64,000 bases of DNA from Gonium pectorale (Eukaryota; Chlorophyta; Chlorophyceae; Chlamydomonadales; Volvocaceae): the NCBI GenBank assembly GCA_001584585.1, contig LSYV01000014.1:1784056-1848055 (forward strand). The letters run 5' to 3'. Of the stretch, positions 1 through 12,699 are shown piece after piece (the stretch's first letter is position 1; each line of letters starts with the position of its first letter). The notes under the pieces were generated by a model. The model ran no database searches, was not told the origin of the DNA, and saw nothing but the letters and a program-made list of their open reading frames with translations. Both the position numbers and the translations under genes were made by a program.

Positions 1-3000
1 TAGGATACAACACTTCGTATGGCTGGAGCCCGAACCGAGGTCCCAGCGGCAGGCTGCGGGGAGCGTGGGGCAGACGGGCGGGGACAGACGGAAGCAGTGG
101 TGAGCCGAGCCGAGACAGGCTGTGGAGCACAGAAGGCGCGTAGGGGTCGGTTGCTTGAAAGCGGACGAGGAAGGTGGGGCACGCGCGCGTGAGTGTGGTG
201 CCATAATATATATGTGGGAGGGTGTATATAGGGGGGTTTTGGTGTGGGCCGCTGCGTGCGATGCCGGCCTTAAGCCGACCCGCCGGGCGCCGTACGCTAA
301 CACACTCAGCAAGTAGGCGAGGACACGTTGCGTGGTAAGGTCGCGCAGCAACGGCGAAAGGCCAACCCATTGGGCCTGTGATAATGCCCACGCGGGGAAT
401 AGACGGCCATGATGCCAATGCCGCCCACGTTCGACCTGACATCGGTGCTCAGGCAAGGTCCGCAATCGCAGTGGCGGCAGCCAAGGCATCCGGTAGCAGC
501 GCAGGGCAGGGGGCTGCTGGCACGCCGGTACACCCGGCCAGTTGGTGCGAGGGCGCACACGCACAAAGCAGACCCACTCCATTGGGACGTTTTCGATTAT
601 GAACCCCGAGTTGGCCGAGTTGAGGTTTATGTCGGCGTTGACGAGCATGTTCGGGATGCCCCTGAGTTGGACGCCTCGAATGCAGTCAATCGACTCCAGG
701 CCATCAACCTACAGGCAGGGTACGGTACGGCAGCTGTCGTTTGTCGGGGGGGGGCACTGTATCGACGGACGGCGCAGCGCAGGGGGGGGGGACGTGCCCG
801 CACACCCGCACCCGCACACCCGCATGATCTCTGGCTTACCCTGGACGGTGTGGGCGCGGTCTAACGCGTCTACTGGTACGTTGCATCTATCGCGGGTAGC
901 CGGTCCATGCGTGCTTGCTGTCACTTTCCAGGTCGGCAAAGAGTTTCCGACGACACTGTTTCCACACCGGCCGCGCCCGATGCACGCTCTCCTGTGCCAC
1001 CACTGCCCATGCCCGCTCCCGCCCTCACCAGAGCGCGGGCTCCATAGGACAAGATGGAGTACCCGCCGAGCCAGAGCTTGGTGTTGCTCAGACGAAAAGG
1101 CAATATGGCGCTTGAGTTTTTGACGTCTCTGCGTGCCAAGATGCCGTTTTTGGGGAGAGAATGGCGGGCTCAGTCCTTGAAGTGACTCGCGATTCACAAA
1201 GTGTATGGACACCCAGTCGGTGCCGCACGGACGGCTCGCGCCAGTCGGCCTACCCCGACAACGATCGGCGCGTAAGTTGAGGCGCACGACCTCCGGGCAA
1301 GTTGAAAAGCATGGGACATCTGGGCTGGCATTTGAGGCGCCTGCTGAGCACTCCGCGACAACACCGCACCTGGGGTCGAACTGCGACACGAAGATCTGGT
1401 ACTGGAGCGTAAGGTTGTCTTTGGCGTACTGTAGATTGCCTGCGGACCGTTAACGCGAGGATGCAGTGTGCTTACGTGTGGGGTTTCGTAAGTGGTGCGG
1501 TGCCTCACGTACGCCCGTGCACCGGCTCCAACCCCACCACGGACTCCCCTGGGTGGGGGGCATGGCCCTCTGAGCCAACGGGCAATCAAGGGCTGATTGG
1601 TTTGTTTGCATGCGGACGCTATCTTGCCTGTCGCACTCTGGTCGCACTAGCACCCTGACGGCAGTCCGTGACCGCCCAGGGCCCTAGGGCAAAGGCTAGA
1701 AACGCTGAAACGGTAGCGTCTGCATGTCTCCTCTACCTGCGGCGCGGACAAACGCTAGCGCCTGCCGTACCTCCGACGTAGATGGCTGCCCCCTCCCCCC
1801 AGTGGTAGCCTGACGAGTGGGCGGTGTTGCTGTCGAAGGACCCCACCGGCCGTTTGAACGGCTCCACAGGCTCGTCACGGTAGTCCTGATGAGTCGATGG
1901 GGCAAGCGGGTATGAAGTGGAGGGAGTTTTGCCAAGTACCCAGCAGAGCAGTGTCGCGCGCCACAAGTAGCAAGGACGAAAGGAGAGCTTGGCGTGTTGT
2001 GCAGTCGCGGACGTTGATCAGCTCATGACACTCACCCCAACCGGCTTGGCCAGGCGCAGAAAGCTGTAGCCGGTAGTGCCGCCGCTTGCCGCGTTGTTGG
2101 TCACGAAATTATATGGGTTGCTGCAGTGGTTGCGGAGGCGGTCAGGGAGCCGTGAGTTGATTCATATCTGGGCTTCCCAACAGACATATGCGATAGGGCG
2201 TTACGTTGGGGTTTCGGGGTTTCGGGCGTTAGGGGTTACGGCGTGTTTGTCGCTGTTGATGTACATATGAAGTGAACAACCTATAGCCCCCCTCTAGCTC
2301 AGTGAATGCCTCTCGCCGCGTGCCAGCTAACTACGGCCTCGACAGACGAGCGAAGCACCTCCATGGGCTGAGACGCGCATGTATCCTGCTTTTATAATGT
2401 AAGGGCCTTGCTGCCGGCTCCTGCTCGGACACACGCCCTTGCTGGCGTGCTGGCCGAATCACTGGCCGGGCGTAGCTGCTGCCCCAACAGCCCAGCCATC
2501 GCCACAACTAACCCAAATAGGGCAGCCAACTCACGTGATGTAGAAGCACGAGGCCGCCCAGTCCGACGGAATAAGCAGCGTATCCGTCTGCACAAGTGCA
2601 AGAGAAGGCCGGCGGGCGAGCGAAGCAAGGGTCAGCGACGCAGCGCAACGCTCATGAACCCGTTGAATGCAAGATGTGCCCACGCACACAGTGCAGCCCG
2701 CAGGACCGGCCTTACTGGCCCTCTTGCCCCATATGAACTTCCGGCCACTAGAGCTACCTCAAGATGGGAGCGCTGGTGGGTGGGGGTTCGGCAAGAAGGC
2801 GGCGGCTGGGTCTGCCATAGTTGGCCCCCTTGCAAGTGACATGACGCTGACGGTAGCGGCCGGTTTGAGGCAGCAGTCTGCTGTAACGCAGCACGGCAAT
2901 GACGGGCAGTAAGTAGTCACCCATGGGGCGCGCTTGGTCCCATGCGCTGCGCACCAAACCCGTGCCGTGTTGCGGTCCAGCGGCCAACTTATAACTGTGC

Positions 3001-6000
3001 ATACGACCCATACCTGATTGATGGTGATGGTGGAGGCCACGCTGGCGATGGCGGTGCACGTGTCGGCCCGGCCCAGTGGGTGCACGAAGCCCGCGAAGTT
3101 GCCGTCAACCACGTTGCGCTCCTCCACCCCGTCCTCGATGTAGTAGCACGAGCCATGCACATGGAAGGCCGTGTTGTTCGCGACCACCAGGCCGTACGTC
3201 CCGTGCATGGTGTAGCCTAGAGAGGGGGCGTGGTGGGACGGGCGAGCGGGGCGGAGGATGAAGGGAGGGCGGTCTGGGCATCGTGACCGGAGAAGGCCCC
3301 ACATCGCATGGCATCGGCGCGTAGGATAGCGTCGCCGGCAGGTGTGTGACGGGAACGGAGGTCATAGAGGGATCCTAGAGGGATAGCTTGGCCGGAGGGA
3401 GGCGTTGCTGAGAGGGCCGGGAGGGCGAAAGAAGCAGGGCCGACGCTCAATTCGACGTTGGGAGCTGCACGCATAGTTGACGAGTGATTGGGACGCGACG
3501 GCAGGGTAATCAAAAGAACATCCCGTATCAAGAAGGGTCACGACCACAGGGCTAAGGAGGGCCACAGCGACACTTCATAGAGAGATTCCTGCAACAGAGA
3601 CGTTTGAAATGTCTACGTCCACGCACGAGCCCGAGGACAGCACCATTCCGCTACAGCCAGGCCCGCTCACCTTCGCCGACCCGTGGGTCTGCCCCTGGCC
3701 CAAATCGGCCCCCAGCCTGTACACAAGCCCTGCCTCCCGGCTTACGACTTTCTCGCATTGGTGCAAAACTTTGCCATGCCTTCCCGACAGCCCCACGGGT
3801 CTTGACCCGCACACCACCAAACCCAGGCGGCCCACTGGCCCGCTCCCGCCCCTCACATCTATGGTAGCTGTTGTAGACGCTGTTGTCGGTCAGGTAGCTG
3901 ATGCCCGTAACTTCACCCGACAGGTGAAAGTGGAACGGATAGCTGGGGCACGGGATGAGGGACGTTTGATATCACGCATCTGCATCCTCGTCAGGATAAA
4001 AGGACTGGCACTTGTGCAACGTTACGACGAGGTCAGAAAGCGGAGAGACTGTGAGGTAAGTCAGAGACACTACACATGGGAGAGGGAGCGCAATGCACGT
4101 TGGAAAACGCTGAAGTGGGAAACTAGCAGCATATGCGGTACAGCGCGCCTCTAAACTTCTGCGGCCATATGAGGTACAGCGTGCCAATAAAATTTTGCGA
4201 CCAGCTACATGATGTTGGTCCAGCTACATGATGTTGGCTAAGAGCACACACGACAGGGTGGAGGGACCCGTAGATGCGGCACCGCGCGTTTACGGTAAAC
4301 AGAGCCCACCTACCTGCCCATCCTGAGCTGGTTGCCCATGCGATAGGTCATGACTCCCCGAAAGCGCGCAGACTGCGATACGGGCGGCGTGTCCGGCATG
4401 ACACATACCGTACATTGGAAATCACTGGCCTTAAGGAGCCTTGTTCATAAGCGAGAGCAGACAACAGGCTGCGTGCAGGTGGGGCCACAGTGCGCTGTGC
4501 GCACACTGGCCATCCGTCACGACCATTGCGAAACCGCAAAACCCAAACACCTTTCACGTGGGGTCCTGCACTCACCGCGCTCCCAATGCGCACGTGACCC
4601 CCGGCTTTTTGCGCCGCCGTCTCAGGGCTGCCCTGAAGCAGGATGTTGCGGCTGAGCAGCACCACCTCAGTTTGGTACTCCGGGCCCCTGGGGGCGAGGG
4701 AAGCCGGTGTGCAGAACGATGGATATGCGAGGAGCACTCTACTGGGACGAGAACCGGGCAGCGCTCCGGTAACGCGGCAGCGCCCCCGTTCAGCGGCGGT
4801 GGATAGCGCATCTAGTTCAACAGCATTACAGCGGATTGCACGCGTATGCTAATGCAAGCCACTCGTTATGCGTGCAGAGTGGCGAGCAGGACGAACGGGT
4901 CACATGATGAGGGTGATGGACAGGGTGGCGCGTTCGTTGGACTGCTGACCCTCCAAGGTATGCACACACCGAGAGGGACGTTCAATCCCAGCCGGTCTGG
5001 TCGGTGCCCTTGTCCAGCTTTCTCTCACGTACTGTCGAGGACCCTTCCCTGCTGGCTAGCGGTTCTCCCGCACACACCCGTAGTGGCGAAACGAGAGCGG
5101 CGTGGTGAAGGTGATGTTCATGCCGTCCCCGCTGATCGACTCGATGACGCGCACTTCGTTCTATGCATAGGAGGATGACGAGTAGCGAAGAGGACCGAAC
5201 GTGTCATGCTCGATCCAGCCATACATGGATCCACAGAGCTCAGCGCCGAGTGGAGGGAGGAACGGGCGCGGGTGGATGACGGGTGCGCCCGGGGCACTAT
5301 GGGTTTCTCATAGCATCTGTGCGTTGAGCGCTGGCAGCATGCGGCACAGCAGCACGCTAGAGCCCTGGATCCAGGCGAATTCACGTGTGCAGATGGCGTT
5401 AGTGGTGACCTGCGTTCCGTCCATGTCCGTGTCCTACCGGTATCGAAACGACCACCGTTGCCCTGCTGGCCTGCTGGCCTCGCTGTTCCCCTTCCCAAGC
5501 CCCAACGCCCTCTCCATGCACGCGCTCGCGCTGCAGTACTTTCCGTACCTGGTTCCTGCACTCGTCCTTCCATATGCTGGTGGGAACTGCAACCAGCTGC
5601 CCCGGCAGCCAGTTTACGGCCTGCTGCACAGCCACCCAGCGCGCGCCAGCGTTGGCCGTCTGGGACAGCCGGGTCCAGGTGGGCGCGAAGAGCGCGCCGT
5701 GCATGTCCACCACGCCGTTTCTGGTGGCCTTGGGCAAGGAAGGACGACAGGGAGAATGGTCAGTACGATACGAAAGGCAGCGCGAAGCATCCCGATGTGC
5801 GGGCCGGCATACACCATATTAGCACACTCTGGAGCGAACGGCAGGCATCCAGCAGGCCGTACAAGGGCACAAAAACGAGACGGCCGGTGTGGATGGGATG
5901 TGAACTACGTAGATCCGTCAGCGTGCGTGGGCCAAGTGAGATTGCTGAGGCGCCAATGGGCCATGAGAACAAGCCCCAAGGCAGTAGAGCAGTCGCACCT

Positions 6001-6751
6001 CCCACCGCTGTATTTATTACTACCTATTAGCACCCAGCGACACAGGAGCAACAGGCCCTGGTAGCTCACGGTCAGGGTCATAAAGAGCGAGTCCATGCCG
6101 GCAGCGGGGGCAAAGGTGATGGAGATAGCGCTCCGCAGGCGACAGGTAGGCGAGCCCATGGTGAGCTTCCCGTAGACAAAAATCGTTGTTACTGTCAGGT
6201 TCATGGGAGCGTCATCGATCACCAGCTGCGCGGGACAAGCCGCAAGGATGGGCAAGTCGAGATGGTGATGGAGAGAGTCGTGCGGGAAGAGAACGTTTCG
6301 TCAAAATCCCCAGACGGTACACGGGGTACAGGCTATCACCGACCTCGCTGCCTTCTGGCACGACGATCCGCCGAAAGCGGGCGCCACCAGCGAGCATGCA
6401 GCCCGACAGGAGGACGCGAGCGCCCGTCGGAAGCGTGACATCGTTGGTGCTTCCCGGCACCGGTACGACATTCCTAGTATTGCTCCACGTTGTGTAGTTG
6501 TCCCATCGGCTCAGAGACGCATCACAATGTGGACAACCGGACTGGCCGGCAACAACCCCACATGCCGCGCTACCGACAGCGCTGCAAGCTTGTGGATTGT
6601 ATGAAAGCCGTGGTGCCGGATAACTGTTTGGGTCGACGCAGCCCGCATGGCCCGGCACGTTGCCAGTGCAGAGCGGTTGCGCAATGGCGGCTAGCGGCAA
6701 ATGTGCCAGAGATATGAACAGTGTTGATATTATTAGCTTAACAATCGCCAT
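1..6751 (-). CDS. G8-domain, CEMIP-like secreted protein (3' end outside window)
   Basis: Large multi-exon gene that continues past the left edge. The ATG at 6751 opens a signal peptide (MAIVKLIISTLFISLAHLPL) followed by a Cys-rich segment. Exons I could phase: 6344-6751, 6070-6225, 5549-5728, 5078-5160, 4576-4687, 4314-4372, 3857-3942 and 3014-3216. Their product matches the G8 domain and following right-handed beta-helix of the CEMIP/KIAA1199, TMEM2 and PKHD1L1 family: GSTNDVTLPTGARVLLSG, then DDAPMNLTVTTIFVYGKL, VVDMHGALFAPTWTRL, EYQTEVVLLSRNI, YPFHFHLSGEV and YYIEDGVEERNVVDGNFAGF. Further family-like exons lie at about 2760-2850 (ADPAAAFLPNPH), 2032-2105 (NAASGGTTGYSFLRLAKP), 1780-1935 (HSSGYHWGEGAAIYVGG), 1379-1450 (LTLQYQIFVSQFDPR) and 535-720 (VNADINLNSANSGFIIENVP). 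Exons left of 3014 were not fully phased, and one at about 2760 appears to run into a stop. Animal relatives act on hyaluronan; the algal substrate is unknown and an extracellular or cell-wall role is inference. Confidence 0.85.
4201..4238. repeat. 19-bp tandem duplication in a G8-gene intron
   Basis: Two exact adjacent copies of ccagctacatgatgttggt lie between the G8-gene exons at 3857-3942 and 4314-4372. Just upstream (about 4130-4200) two diverged copies of a segment of about 35 bp, each starting catatg-ggtacagcg, sit side by side. Confidence 0.8.
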
Positions 6752-6912
6752 AGGTTTCGTGTCGCTCACTCACTCTCGTGTCCCTAGTCGAGTGCGCTCT
6801 ACAAAGGGATGGCAGCAGTGTAGAAGAATCTTTCGAAGTAAAGTATTTGCAACAATGTGAAGATGAAGGAGTTATCCAGAAGCTGGAAGCTACAATACAT
6901 TAGCATTATTAT

Positions 6913-7238
6913 GAGGGTATTTCCAGTGGCTAAAAGCGACTTGGACTTTTAGCCGTTCATGAGGCCGGTCTCACTCGTTACACCTTAATATCGCTGCAAC
7001 GCCCAGCATTTTTGGACGAGCATTCAACTTGTTTCGTGGGTTCGCGCTTTTGATTTTGGAGCACCGAAAATTTAACACCTGTGCCGGACAGGGGTTAAAT
7101 GTCGAGGGGCGTATTTAGGCCTAAATCGTTCACAGACCGATAGTAGACGTCTATACCTGGCACGCATAAGGATTTTAAGCTTGGCAAGCAATATCCGGAC
7201 TAAATTGGGGAGCCCTTTTAGCCACTGGAAATACCCTC
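6913..7238. mobile_element. Non-autonomous DNA transposon (MITE), 326 bp
   Basis: Perfect 24-bp terminal inverted repeats: 6913-6936 (gagggtatttccagtggcta plus aaag) and its exact reverse complement at 7215-7238. The element is flanked by the trinucleotide TAT on both sides (6910-6912 and 7239-7241), consistent with a 3-bp target-site duplication. An internal near-perfect hairpin lies at 7071-7082/7088-7099 (tttaacacctgt against acaggggttaaa). No transposase ORF is present. A 3-bp duplication is typical of the PIF/Harbinger superfamily, but that assignment is tentative. It lies about 160 bp upstream of the G8-gene start codon, so it may sit in that promoter. Confidence 0.85.
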
Positions 7239-8337
7239 TATAACTGGTCGGGACAGCCTCCAAATTTCAAGTGACGAAATGACCCAACAACGCATGGGGT
7301 GCTAGTCAAGGGAGAGGAGCTCGTAGCCAGGGTTCGTAAGTCAGCGGCTATATAGCTCCTTTCGCCACTGCGTGGACGCCAGTGTAAAGCTGACGCTACC
7401 GTATGCATAAAGAGGCAGAGTTGACGCGTATACGTTTGACCCAGGGTGCAGACGAGAACGGTCAAACTGGTGCCGGACCAGCACAAACGGCGTGTTGTCG
7501 ACTCCGCTGTCACATTCACTTATAACTGATATGGATAGAAGCTTAAGCTTATTCAGTAGACTTTCATGGCGCTCAAGTCAAGCCACTCTCTTTGACGTCA
7601 CCCCTTTTGCAGCTTCTCCAGCTATTCCCCAAGAAGAACCATATCCATGACCTCTGCCAACGGTACCTGTTTTCAAGGCATATCGCTTCTGACAAGCCAG
7701 TTGTTGGCTCGCCCCTTCGGCGGACTTCGGGGGTTTTAGGTAACGGCTTTACCCAAAGCACGTACCACTCTTCTAATGCTTATGATTGCGCTTTTTATTC
7801 CATTTGTACCGGTTTTTTAATGCATTAGAATGCTAAGAATCGCGCATTGTGCGCAAATAAGTTTAAGGAGGTCTCAAGCCAATGTCAAGGTGGCAGCATA
7901 CTAAGGCGGGCAAAAGGACACCAAAAAATTAAATGGAAGGTTGGAATGTGGGTGGAGTACCCGAACCCGTCAAGCAATTGCTCCTGCGTGCCATGCCTGT
8001 GCCGTGCCGGTACACCTCCCACGCTCCTGCGCCAACGCTTCGCCCACGCCCGCACCCCCGGCCTCCCGCCCACACCCGCGCTCCGGCGAGCGTGACTGCA
8101 TCCGCGGCTCCAAGACCGCTGCCCCGCGCCTCCCCACCCTCGCACGTGAACATGAACGCCTCCACTCGCACGCATATGCCGGCATCCGCGTGAACACAAA
8201 AGTAGAAATGAATGAGAACGAGAACACAAGAGGCACCTCTTGGTCACACGTCGGGGTATGTATGCGCATGGTTCGTGTCGGTTGTGATGGGCAGGAGCCG
8301 CTCGGGCGGTCGTACGGATGGGTGGGAGGCTGCGGAG

Positions 8338-8839
8338 NNNNNNNNNNNNNNNNNNNNNNNNNNNNNNNNNNNNNNNNNNNNNNNNNNNNNNNNNNNNNNN
8401 NNNNNNNNNNNNNNNNNNNNNNNNNNNNNNNNNNNNNNNNNNNNNNNNNNNNNNNNNNNNNNNNNNNNNNNNNNNNNNNNNNNNNNNNNNNNNNNNNNNN
8501 NNNNNNNNNNNNNNNNNNNNNNNNNNNNNNNNNNNNNNNNNNNNNNNNNNNNNNNNNNNNNNNNNNNNNNNNNNNNNNNNNNNNNNNNNNNNNNNNNNNN
8601 NNNNNNNNNNNNNNNNNNNNNNNNNNNNNNNNNNNNNNNNNNNNNNNNNNNNNNNNNNNNNNNNNNNNNNNNNNNNNNNNNNNNNNNNNNNNNNNNNNNN
8701 NNNNNNNNNNNNNNNNNNNNNNNNNNNNNNNNNNNNNNNNNNNNNNNNNNNNNNNNNNNNNNNNNNNNNNNNNNNNNNNNNNNNNNNNNNNNNNNNNNNN
8801 NNNNNNNNNNNNNNNNNNNNNNNNNNNNNNNNNNNNNNN
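8338..8839. other. Assembly gap (502 N)
   Basis: Run of N. Any ORF across it is meaningless. Confidence 1.
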
Positions 8840-10491
8840 AAATGGAAGATAACCAGGCTGTGCGGAGCCAAGGGTGCCATAACAAGTAGGGAAAAAGCTT
8901 CCTTGAAGCTTGGAAAAGGGCGGAGCCCCGTGAAACCGTACCGAGGATTTAGAGCATGAAGGGTGGAGCGTGTTTATGTACCGCAGCGGATGCAGGGGCA
9001 GGGGCAACCGGTTTGACATGACGTACGGGGTAGGGGAGCGAGAAAGAGAGGCACAATCGTGTCAACCTGTCATAAAAGTTAAAACCCGTCATGAACCCCC
9101 AGAGTTTGTCCGCAAGTGGGCACCAACGTTCATTAGAGAAGCCCCGCTTGGCTTGGTCAACTCATGGACCCGACTGTTGAAAGTTGGTTAGGAAACCGTT
9201 TGGTTTGGCCCCTTGGGTTAGCGCTCATTGCTTGGTTTCCGTGCGCCGCCGTGAGAGCGGGCACTATCATTGACATTTCGATTACTAGCTGTGTGTATCG
9301 GGGTTCGGCCGTGCTAGGTGTGACCTGGGCGGGTTCCCCTGGAGCGTTCAGTCTGGCGAGAAGGCCAGCGCCAGTGCGAGGCCAGTTATCTGCGTCTCGC
9401 ACTCTGTGCTTTACAGACACTGAGTAGCATACAGAACGCAGAACCGGTTGAGGATACGTGAATTCGTGTTTGTAACCTTTCGCGTCGCAACTTGCGAGCA
9501 CGGACGCCCTTACAAGGAGGCAGCTGAGGCTAGCCCGTCCTACCTAGGGTGCGTAGCCTTCCCAGTGCCAGTTAGCCACATCAGCTAGACAGCACCACAT
9601 TAGTTGGCGTGACAGTGTGTTCCCGTCAAAGTTCCTTACAGGGATTAGGGGCTAACCCTCTGCCCTGGTTAGGCCTAAGGGTTAGCCGCACTGCAGCTTC
9701 GCCCACCATTTCCTCAACAGGGAATGGTCCTACCCGACGAGGAAGGAGTCTTCTGGGCACTCCTTTTCGCCGCAGGTTCTTAGTACTCAACAAAAAAGAG
9801 AACCAGAAACGGGGAAGAACCTGTTGACCAGGTGTGAACTCCACAGACTTCTTGTCCTGGTAATAGTACGCTGCGGTCGATCTTGAGCGGGAGCCAAGTT
9901 CCTATGAACGCCATAGGAACATGGATGGTGACAGGGATGGTGACATTTACCACGCGAAAACGACTCTCAACAGTCTCCGATAACAATCTGATGACGGCGT
10001 TATATTTTCCAACACGCGGTTTCTGCACAACTGGTAGCCTATCCGGCTCCTGTCCACGCAACTCTGCGCTTTCACACTTCCATATGCGAACTATACATAC
10101 TAACATACATCAGCATTCCGAATGTCGTAACGGTGCGCGCCACCCTAAGCAGGTGCATTTCAATGCTAAGGCGCCTGCCATACACAGTACACACTATACA
10201 GTTCTACCGGGCCAACATCAATAATTGTGCAATCGCGCATGTCGAGACGCGCACGCTCATGACACGCGCCGCCGTACGGTAGTGTACAGCAGAATGGCGT
10301 AACGTCCTTTCGAGCAGCTCGCGCAGTACCTTGCCTAATCTAAGGCTCTGCAACTAGACCACGCTGCATCTGCCTAAAAAAGGTTCAAGTGTGCTTCAGC
10401 AATACCAAATTTTCGCAAGTCGCAACCCCACCGCTGCGTACGCTGCCTAATTCGAGAGAAGCTATCCACCATACGCATCACCGCGGCACGT

Positions 10492-11763
10492 CTACACGTT
10501 GTTGGCTGCCCCGGGCACGTCCGCGCTCGCCGACATCTCGCACACGCCCGCCTTCTCGTGCGGCTTCACGGCAATCACCCCGCAACACCCGACCTGGCCC
10601 ACTGGCCCGCTCTGCGACGGCGCATCCCGCATGGGGTGTACGGCGTCACTGTCATATTCTGGCACCGGGTAAAACCCGTAATGGTAGCAACAGAACACGC
10701 AAATGCAGACAAACAGCACCGCGAAGTCAAAGACGTAGAAGAACACCTCGTGGCTGGCGAGGTAGCCGTCGTAGCCCGTTGCAAACTCGGCCACGCGAAA
10801 TATGTTCCGCACGTACATCAGCGCGATGGTGAGGTACATGCAGAGGAAGACGGGCCGCCAGTACTCAGCATTCCGCAGCGCAAAGACCCGGCTCTTGTGG
10901 ACGTAAACCGCGATGACCGTGAAGCAGCTGAAGAAGCCCAGCTGCAGCGCCAGACCCACCAGCATGACGCCGGTTCCCATCTTCTGGGTGCTGGGGTTGT
11001 CGCTGCTTATGAGGCCCGCCCCGCCGGACTGCACGACCAGGCTGATGATGTCGCTGGCGGTGAACAGGCGCGCAACCCAGTGCGGCTTGATCCTGAGCTT
11101 GGAGGCGTCGCCCTGGGTCATGAGGCGCCCGACCATGATGTAGTCCGCGATGGGCAACAGCACCGGCGTGATGATCAGAATGGCCTGGCCGGGAGATGAC
11201 AGGACACGGGAAGAGATGAACAAACGGTGTCAGCGGCGGCTGGAGAGTACAACTATTGTTGGCATAGTGGTTACGTCTGGCGCATTCCGTGCAGTTGTAC
11301 ATGAGCAGGCGGCCTGCCTGCCTGCCTGAATGCGCAGTCCGTATGCAGCTGGGGCAGATTTCAGTGCCGTAACGCAGCACCGTCCGTGCCCGCTCTTGAA
11401 GAACATTGGGTGCTCACACCTAGTGCGGCTCGAGGCACTGCCATCGCAGCCTTGAAACACATGACACCCGGCGCCTTCTCCCTCGACCGCACCAACCCGT
11501 ACCTGCATCCCAATGAACTGCCCGAGCGTCGGGTTCGGGCCCTTGATCATGAGGAGGCGAATGGCGAAGCCAATGACCTCAAACCATGCCGTCACGGTCA
11601 CGCACAACATGAACCAAGCGCGTGTCCGGTACGTGAGGAAAAGCATAACGGCCCCGACGGCGAAGTAGAGGAAGAGCGCGATGTAGGCCGGCACTTCCTT
11701 CGGGATCTCATGGAACACCCGCATGAGGAACTCTTCCTTCGACAATGCTGGCGCGTCGACCAT
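10492..11763 (-). CDS. RTA1-family multi-pass membrane protein
   Basis: Two exons, 11503-11763 and 10492-11184, joined in phase 0 across a 318-bp GT-AG intron (donor ATGCAG|GTACGG, acceptor GGCCAG|GCCATT). They give 317 residues starting at ATG 11763. About seven hydrophobic segments are visible, for example residues 27-45, 51-72 and 89-103. RTA1-family landmarks are present in order: a conserved Q before the third helix, then ILIITPVLLPIADYIMVGRL, FTASDIISLVVQSGGAGL, and TGVMLVGLALQLGFFSCFTV. The Cys-rich C-terminal tail is probably cytosolic. Fungal members (RTA1, RSB1) are implicated in lipid or long-chain-base translocation and resistance to 7-aminocholesterol. The function here is unknown. 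The family is best known from fungi, so its presence in an alga with a spliced gene is notable. Confidence 0.82.
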
Positions 11764-12699
11764 GGTGGGCAGGTAACAGGCCGGACGGTCAGGTAGTGAC
11801 GGATCTCGATGGGGCCTGCTAGCTAGCGCGGAGGGTTGGAGAGGGAACAGGAGGAAGCGGGGTTTGAGGGGTTACTAACAGTGGTTAAACGTATTTCACA
11901 AAACACTGGAAGACACCCCATGATTTATGGCTCTATACATGTGATACCTTCCTTGTCACCTGGACCCATGCACCGCCGTACAGTCAGTGTGCATGGCCCG
12001 CGCTCACCCCCGCACCTTTTTTCTGCAACTGTGTGATCAAAAGCAGGTTTGTATCCACACAACCAGTGCCTTTACTGTTATGCGCAAGGAAGGGCAATAC
12101 CGGGGGAGGGATATCGGACATGCTGGGTTTCATAATCTGGGCAAAGTAAGGCAGAACAAGCGAGCCCGCTATTTTATGTAAAATCTTCCCAAACAAATCA
12201 AAGATGCTCAGCCCGAGTGCGGGCTGCGTATGGTAACTGCTGCACGATGCTCAACAAGCGGCAGCGCCTCACCAGCGGAAGTGGGGAGCCTTGGTTGCAA
12301 TATACCACAGAGCACGGATGAAAAGGCACAGGCGCCAGGCGCCAGGCTAAGAGCAGTGGTGACCAATGAAAGCTTCTTTAAAGGTTTGTTCCTCGTGAAC
12401 AAAAGTTTTCGGTGTCCATGGCCGGACTGCAAAGGACGTACGGGAGAAGTCAAGGAGAGCTGCAGTTGCGCTCGTCCATCATGCTCGTCCAGGTTGACAA
12501 GTGATGGTAAGCTAGCGTTGACGCTCACCAACTGCGCCAAATATGAATTCCATTGCTACTAACCCGTGCATCCCTACCTTTCGACAGGGGTTTGAGTGAA
12601 ATCAATGAGGCGCGATGCAGCTGCGATGTGCGTTCGGCGCAGTCCTCCGCCGGCCGCATGCGTTAAATCGGCCTGTGAGCTGGCAAGGCCTCATTCCAA
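11764..12699. other. Intergenic, no gene recognised
   Basis: Upstream of the RTA1 gene and downstream of the broken kinase locus. I searched the minus strand here for the missing kinase C-lobe (DFG, APE) and saw neither. Confidence 0.6.

Larger units (their letters stand above)
6752..10491. other. Lower-GC intergenic stretch, no recognisable gene
   Basis: Between the G8-gene start and the RTA1-gene stop. It is visibly more AT-rich than the gene-bearing parts and holds a MITE (6913-7238) and an assembly gap (8338-8839). A 10-bp inverted repeat lies at 9650-9659/9678-9687 (ggctaaccct and agggttagcc). Small ORFs at 9164-9427 (+), 7592-7828 (+) and 9780-10106 (-) have no motif I recognise and are not called as genes. 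Confidence 0.7.

Noticed and set aside
7885..9019. Long ORFs around 7885-9019 and 19766-20731
   Set aside because: Most of their length is N.
9650..9687. Inverted repeat ggctaaccct/agggttagcc as a telomere-like or transposon end
   Set aside because: Only 10 bp arms, no TTTTAGGG array, no target duplication.
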